The notes below the pieces were generated by a model, which was not told the origin of the DNA, made no database searches, and saw only the letters and a program-made list of their open reading frames with translations. The position numbers and the translations under genes are program-made. This document shows positions 5,829-9,047 of a stretch of DNA of 9,047 nt, one piece after another. Position 1 is the first letter of the stretch. Every line of letters begins with the position of its first letter. Where the stretch lies: contig URWZ01000053.1 in NCBI GenBank assembly GCA_900551625.1, positions 1-9,047 of the forward strand, in the 5' to 3' direction. The DNA is from an uncultured Collinsella sp. Its GTDB lineage: Bacteria > Actinomycetota > Coriobacteriia > Coriobacteriales > Coriobacteriaceae.

Positions 5829-6545
5829 ATGGCAGACGCAGAGAGCAACCTCGTTCCCTCCGAAGCAGCCGACCAGGTCGAGGTCGCGCTCGAGGAGCAG
5901 GCCGCAGCCGACGACGGCATTCTGTACCTCAACGAGTACCAGTACGAAAACGACCTCGTCACCGACTTTGCGCGCCTGGTCGCCTCGCCCAGGCGTCGCG
6001 GCTCGCTGTATGTCGCCGCGGCAATTGCCGCGCTCATCGGCATCGGCATGCTGGTGGCCGGCGGCAACTGGATCAAGTTCGGCGTCGTCCTAATCGTATT
6101 CGGCGCCTTTTTGGCCTGGTGGAGCAAAAATCTGCACCATACGCTCGCGCGCGACTTTATCGAAGCCGTCGAGGCAGACGAGTCCATGGGCGGCCGCTAC
6201 CGCCGCGTCGCCGCCAACGAGGACGGCCTGATGGTCTGGGGCAAGAGCGGCAAGTCGCAGTTCTTCCCGTTTGAGAAGCTCGACCATGTACTCGACGGCG
6301 AGCGCATCTTTGTGGCCATGTTCGCCGACCAGGGCGTGACGATCCCTAAGGACACCTTTGTGCGTGGTGATGCCGAGCAGTTTGGCTCCTTCCTCAAGAC
6401 GCGCATCAACAAAAAGCTGCGCATCGAGACCAAACGCAAAAAGATGAAGGCCGAAAAGGCCGCTGCCAAGGCCAAGCAGGAAAGCGAGCCTAAGAATGCA
6501 AAGGCCAAACAGCGCAAGCAGAAGAAGAACAAGAAGAAGCGCTAA
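5829..6545 (+). CDS. YcxB-like two-TM membrane protein
   Basis: The 238-residue protein has an acidic N-terminus (1-50), two adjacent membrane segments (about 59-77 and 82-99) and a C-terminal domain at about 124-192 resembling YcxB-like proteins (RYRRVAANEDGLMVWGKSGK, then FFPFEKLDHV and VTIPKDTF). Both termini are predicted to be cytoplasmic. Residues 196-238 are a very basic Lys/Ala tail, ending in repeated Lys/Asn/Gln codons. The YcxB domain has no established biochemical role. AGGAG ten bases before the ATG supports the start. The gene is divergent from dnaX and is followed by 142 bases before the kinase. I see no strong terminator after it, only a 4-bp GGCC inverted repeat at 6546-6563. 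The basic tail might bind nucleic acid or membrane lipid; that is inference. Confidence 0.8.
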   Translation: MADAESNLVPSEAADQVEVALEEQAAADDGILYLNEYQYENDLVTDFARLVASPRRRGSLYVAAAIAALIGIGMLVAGGNWIKFGVVLIVFGAFLAWWSKNLHHTLARDFIEAVEADESMGGRYRRVAANEDGLMVWGKSGKSQFFPFEKLDHVLDGERIFVAMFADQGVTIPKDTFVRGDAEQFGSFLKTRINKKLRIETKRKKMKAEKAAAKAKQESEPKNAKAKQRKQKKNKKKR

Positions 6546-6579
6546 GGCCAAGTCAGATAGGCCACCTCGCCCCGCTACC

Positions 6580-6607
6580 TTCACCATGCACCCGAGCGTG
6601 CTACACT
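6580..6607 (+). promoter_or_regulatory. Candidate promoter for the membrane kinase-fhaA pair
   Basis: TTCACC (6580-6585) and TACACT (6602-6607) are separated by 16 bases, and TG at 6599-6600 makes the -10 an extended one (TGCTACACT). Predicted start is near 6614, with a leader of about 75 bases. The -10 is nearly the same as TGATACACT in front of the 302-aa gene. Confidence 0.5.
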
Positions 6608-6687
6608 AGCAGCATCTATGCCACCGCGAACGGCTCGGCTCCGCGCCCGCCGCTCGCAAACGAACTTTAAACGCACGAGGGTTGGCC

Positions 6688-8541
6688 ATGCCGCTTTTCT
6701 CGCAACATACCGACCGGTTCTCGCCGGACGTTCCCTTGGAGGGCACCAGCTCTCGCGAGCTGCTCAAGCGGTTCCAGCCGCTCGAGACGCTTGCGACCGG
6801 CGGTTTTGGCTCCATCGAGATTTGCCGCGACACGCACCTGCGCCGTCGCGTCGCCATTAAGCGCATCCCCCTCACAAGCGGTGCCGGCATGCCCGCCAGC
6901 GACATCATGGATGTCCTGCGCGAGGCACACACCGCCGCCATGCTTCAACATCCCAATATCGTGCAGGTTATCGACTTTACGCACGATACCGCCTATGCCT
7001 ACCTCGTCATGGAATATGTCGACGGCATGTCGCTCGCCGACTTTTTGCATCGCGTGGACGGCCATTCGCTCACCTTTGACGAGGCCGCGGCAATTGCCGA
7101 CGCGCTGGGCCAGGCGCTCACCTTCGCCCATAGCAACGGCGTGCTCCACCTGGATATTAAGCCCGCCAACGTGCTCATCGACCACTCGGGCAACGTAAAG
7201 CTCACCGACTTTGGCATGGCGCGACTGTCGTCTGCCGGCGGCTTTGGCGGCTCGCGCGGCGGCACCATCGGCTACATGCCACCCGAGCAGCTCGATATCG
7301 AGACCGGCACAGTCGACGAGCGCGCCGATGTCTTTGCCCTCGCCTGCGTGATCTACGAGGGCCTGTGCGGCAGCGCCCCCTTTATGGCCGCCACGCCCGG
7401 CGACTCGCTCGGCCGTATCATCGGCGGTGCCACCTACCCCAGCGAGCTCATCCCGCACTTTCCCCCGGGAGCCGAGGCTGCGCTCATGAGCGCCCTCTCC
7501 CCCATGCCGCAAGACCGCCCCAACAGCATCGAGGCATTTTGCGACCAGCTCCTTGCCGGTCTGGGCAGCGTGCGCGAGGGCCGTCGCAGCCTGGAGCAGA
7601 TGGTGGGCGAGCTGTCGGATGACGAGCGCGCGGCAGACGATATCGAATCGTTACCCTATGAGGACGACACCATCGAGGTCGACCCCGCACTCGGCTGGGC
7701 CGGCACGCGCTGGAGCCACGCGCGCGATTACACCATGCGCGCCATCTCGGCGCTAACGTGCGGTGCCTTTAGCTTTTTGATCATGCAGACGGCTGGCGTC
7801 GCGGCGCTTCCCGGACTTATTGCCGCGGCCATCGCAATTGGGGCGGCCGCCGGCCTGGCCCCGCAGATTGGCTCGGCCATCTCGGCCGTGGGCTTTTTGG
7901 TACTTATGGCCAACGCCACCATGCAGACGCAGGGCATCCTGTCGATGCTACCCGTCGCGGTGCTCTTTGCCGCCACCATGTCCGGTTGGTGGATCGCCTG
8001 GGGACGCACCGAGGCGGCCGCGAGCGCGGCGCTCACCTGCGCGGTAGCACTTGGCTGTCTAACGGGTGACGTCCTCCTTGCCGCCGGGGTCGCCGCCGGC
8101 ATCGCGGCCTTTTGGCTCGGCCCGGCAAGCGCCGCGGCCGCTACGGGGATGGGCGCGCTTTTTGGCCGCCTGGCTACGGTTGCGCTTTCCGCCGGAGGCG
8201 TGCTGGGGCTCGGCAATGTTGCCGCGGCGCTGGGAGACATGCTCTTCTGGGCTGCCGTTGTGCTTGTCGCGGCGACAGCTGCACTGACATCTCTGCTGCT
8301 CAACGCCCATGCCAGGCGTGCCGAGCAGGGCTCGAACCTGGCTGCAATCGCTGCCATCGCCGGCTGCGGAATAGGCACCGCGGCGTCGCTCTGTCTTGCA
8401 CACCATATGGAAATTGCCAGCCTTGCGGCCGCGGTCGTCGTCAAGGCGGCGGTTGCGGGAACCCTATCCTCTATAATCGTTGGGATATGCCTATATTTGC
8501 TCGGATACCAAAGAACCTATACGGAGAGTGATCTTTCGTGA
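6688..8541 (+). CDS. Polytopic membrane Ser/Thr protein kinase
   Basis: The 617-residue protein has a complete kinase domain at about residues 29-290. The glycine loop is TGGFGSI (37-43), the ATP lysine K58 (VAIK) and helix-C glutamate E79. The catalytic loop HLDIKPAN has D156, K158 and N161; DFG is 174-176 and the APE motif reads PPE (198-200) after GTIGYM. The usual HRD arginine is leucine (L155), so this is a non-RD kinase. An acidic juxtamembrane stretch follows (about 310-345). Residues from about 350 to 612 are almost wholly hydrophobic, enough for about nine or ten membrane segments, with no sizeable outer loops and no PASTA repeats. The ATG at 6688 follows GAGGG by six bases; a TTG two codons earlier is too close to it. 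The stop overlaps the GTG of the FhaA-like gene. Confidence 0.92.
   Translation: MPLFSQHTDRFSPDVPLEGTSSRELLKRFQPLETLATGGFGSIEICRDTHLRRRVAIKRIPLTSGAGMPASDIMDVLREAHTAAMLQHPNIVQVIDFTHDTAYAYLVMEYVDGMSLADFLHRVDGHSLTFDEAAAIADALGQALTFAHSNGVLHLDIKPANVLIDHSGNVKLTDFGMARLSSAGGFGGSRGGTIGYMPPEQLDIETGTVDERADVFALACVIYEGLCGSAPFMAATPGDSLGRIIGGATYPSELIPHFPPGAEAALMSALSPMPQDRPNSIEAFCDQLLAGLGSVREGRRSLEQMVGELSDDERAADDIESLPYEDDTIEVDPALGWAGTRWSHARDYTMRAISALTCGAFSFLIMQTAGVAALPGLIAAAIAIGAAAGLAPQIGSAISAVGFLVLMANATMQTQGILSMLPVAVLFAATMSGWWIAWGRTEAAASAALTCAVALGCLTGDVLLAAGVAAGIAAFWLGPASAAAATGMGALFGRLATVALSAGGVLGLGNVAAALGDMLFWAAVVLVAATAALTSLLLNAHARRAEQGSNLAAIAAIAGCGIGTAASLCLAHHMEIASLAAAVVVKAAVAGTLSSIIVGICLYLLGYQRTYTESDLS
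8472..8477 (+). promoter_or_regulatory. Internal TATAAT upstream of the FhaA-like gene
   Basis: A perfect -10 hexamer lies in the end of the kinase gene, 60 bases before the next start. No -35 or TGn element is apparent. It could give the FhaA-like gene separate expression, or be coincidental coding of Ser-Ile-Ile. Confidence 0.25.
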
Positions 8542-9047
8542 ACTTCCTGAACATCTTCGAGGACCACGTGGCCGGCATCTTCGGTGCCACCCGTGCCCCG
8601 TTCTCCTTTAAGAAGCTTGCCAAGCAGGCCGCTCGCGACATGGAGGATCAGACTCTGGTGATCAACGGCGTCAACACCGCGCCGGCACTCTATACCATCC
8701 TTATCGCCGCCGACGACGATCCCATGCTCGCCCCGTTCTACCCCGAGCTTTCGCGCGAAGTCCGCGAGTTTGTGAAGGCACAGGCCGAAAAGCGCCGCTA
8801 TGTGTTTGTCGGCGAACCCCTCGTTCGCTTTATGATCGACCCGCAGCTGCGTGCCGGTAAGTTCTCGGTCTTTGCCGAGAACGTCGATGCCCCCACGCTC
8901 GGCCGCCTGTACGAAGAAGAGCGCGCCTATCAAAACGGCCTGGGCCAGAACAACTCCGCGGCAAGCCGTGCCGCCAGCGCCCCGCGCGCCGGCCAGCAGC
9001 AGTTTGCTGCCCCGCAGCAGCAGCGCCCCGCCGCCATGCCCCAGCAG
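8538..9047 (+). CDS. FhaA-like DUF3662 domain protein (partial, N-terminal 170 residues)
   Basis: The start is a GTG whose bases overlap the kinase stop (GTGA, 8538-8541), preceded by GGAGAG at nine bases' distance. The frame is open to the right edge. Residues 1-125 match the DUF3662/FhaA N-terminal domain: FEDHVAGIFG at the start, a basic helix (FKKLAKQAARDMEDQ), then the central APALYTILIAADDD and a VGEPLVRFMIDPQLRAGKFSV end. From about residue 132 the sequence becomes Gln/Ala/Pro-rich and disordered. In this family an FHA phosphothreonine-binding domain usually follows; it would lie beyond the window, so I cannot confirm it. In mycobacteria FhaA is phosphorylated by the kinase system that controls cell-wall synthesis and division. 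Coupling to a kinase fits such a role here. Confidence 0.88.
   Translation, partial: MNFLNIFEDHVAGIFGATRAPFSFKKLAKQAARDMEDQTLVINGVNTAPALYTILIAADDDPMLAPFYPELSREVREFVKAQAEKRRYVFVGEPLVRFMIDPQLRAGKFSVFAENVDAPTLGRLYEEERAYQNGLGQNNSAASRAASAPRAGQQQFAAPQQQRPAAMPQQ

Noticed and set aside
5714..6187. N-terminal extension of dnaX by 158 codons
   Set aside because: The extension overlaps the divergent YcxB-like gene, and DnaX proteins begin at the MESLYRKYRP-type sequence, which has its own SD at 5713.
6667..7512. Leftward 281-codon frame opposite the membrane kinase
   Set aside because: It is antisense to conserved kinase motifs and has no independent support.
8517..8933. Leftward 138-codon frame opposite the FhaA-like gene
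   Set aside because: The opposite strand encodes a recognisable DUF3662 domain, coupled to the kinase gene.

Overview
The window is GC-rich and strongly biased to G/C at third codon positions, with very few intergenic gaps. The gene mix suggests a high-GC Gram-positive of the Actinomycetota, most plausibly a Coriobacteriia member such as Collinsella. That mix is an FhaA-type DUF3662 protein, Ser/Thr kinases, a YcxB-like membrane protein, and the dnaX/ybaB/recR recombination-replication block. The lineage is an inference from protein style; no rRNA or marker gene is present to prove it.

Layout. Positions 1-2412 hold a leftward run. Read in its own direction it is ybaB (2412 to 2092), recR (2078 to 1482), a 243-bp gap with promoter- and terminator-like signals, a single-pass membrane protein with a Gly/Ser linker (1238 to 330), and the first 111 residues of a Ser/Thr kinase (333, running off the left edge). 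The last two genes overlap by ATGA. Positions 2413-2752 are a 340-bp AT-richer intergenic region. A rightward orphan gene (2753-3226, 157-aa membrane-anchored protein) follows, wedged between ybaB and dnaX. A leftward, unusually long dnaX (5713 to 3248, 821 aa) comes next. Divergent from dnaX are a YcxB-like two-TM protein (5829-6545), a polytopic membrane Ser/Thr kinase (6688-8541) and, overlapping it by GTGA, a partial FhaA-like protein (8538 to the right edge).

How the genes work together. dnaX (clamp loader), ybaB (nucleoid-associated protein) and recR (RecFOR mediator) are a classical bacterial neighbourhood for replication and repair. Here it is interrupted by the opposed orphan gene. 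It is flanked on both sides by Ser/Thr kinase modules, each translationally coupled to a partner. On the left the partner is an extracytoplasmic Cys-containing membrane protein. On the right it is an FhaA-type protein, a family known in actinobacteria to act with Ser/Thr kinases in cell-wall and division control.

I see no CRISPR array, transposase, tRNA or rRNA. The most interesting unexplained items are the terminator-like hairpin sitting between a candidate promoter and the Shine-Dalgarno of the Gly/Ser-linker gene, that gene's coupling to a kinase, the orphan gene splitting dnaX from ybaB, and the non-RD multi-TM kinase coupled to FhaA.
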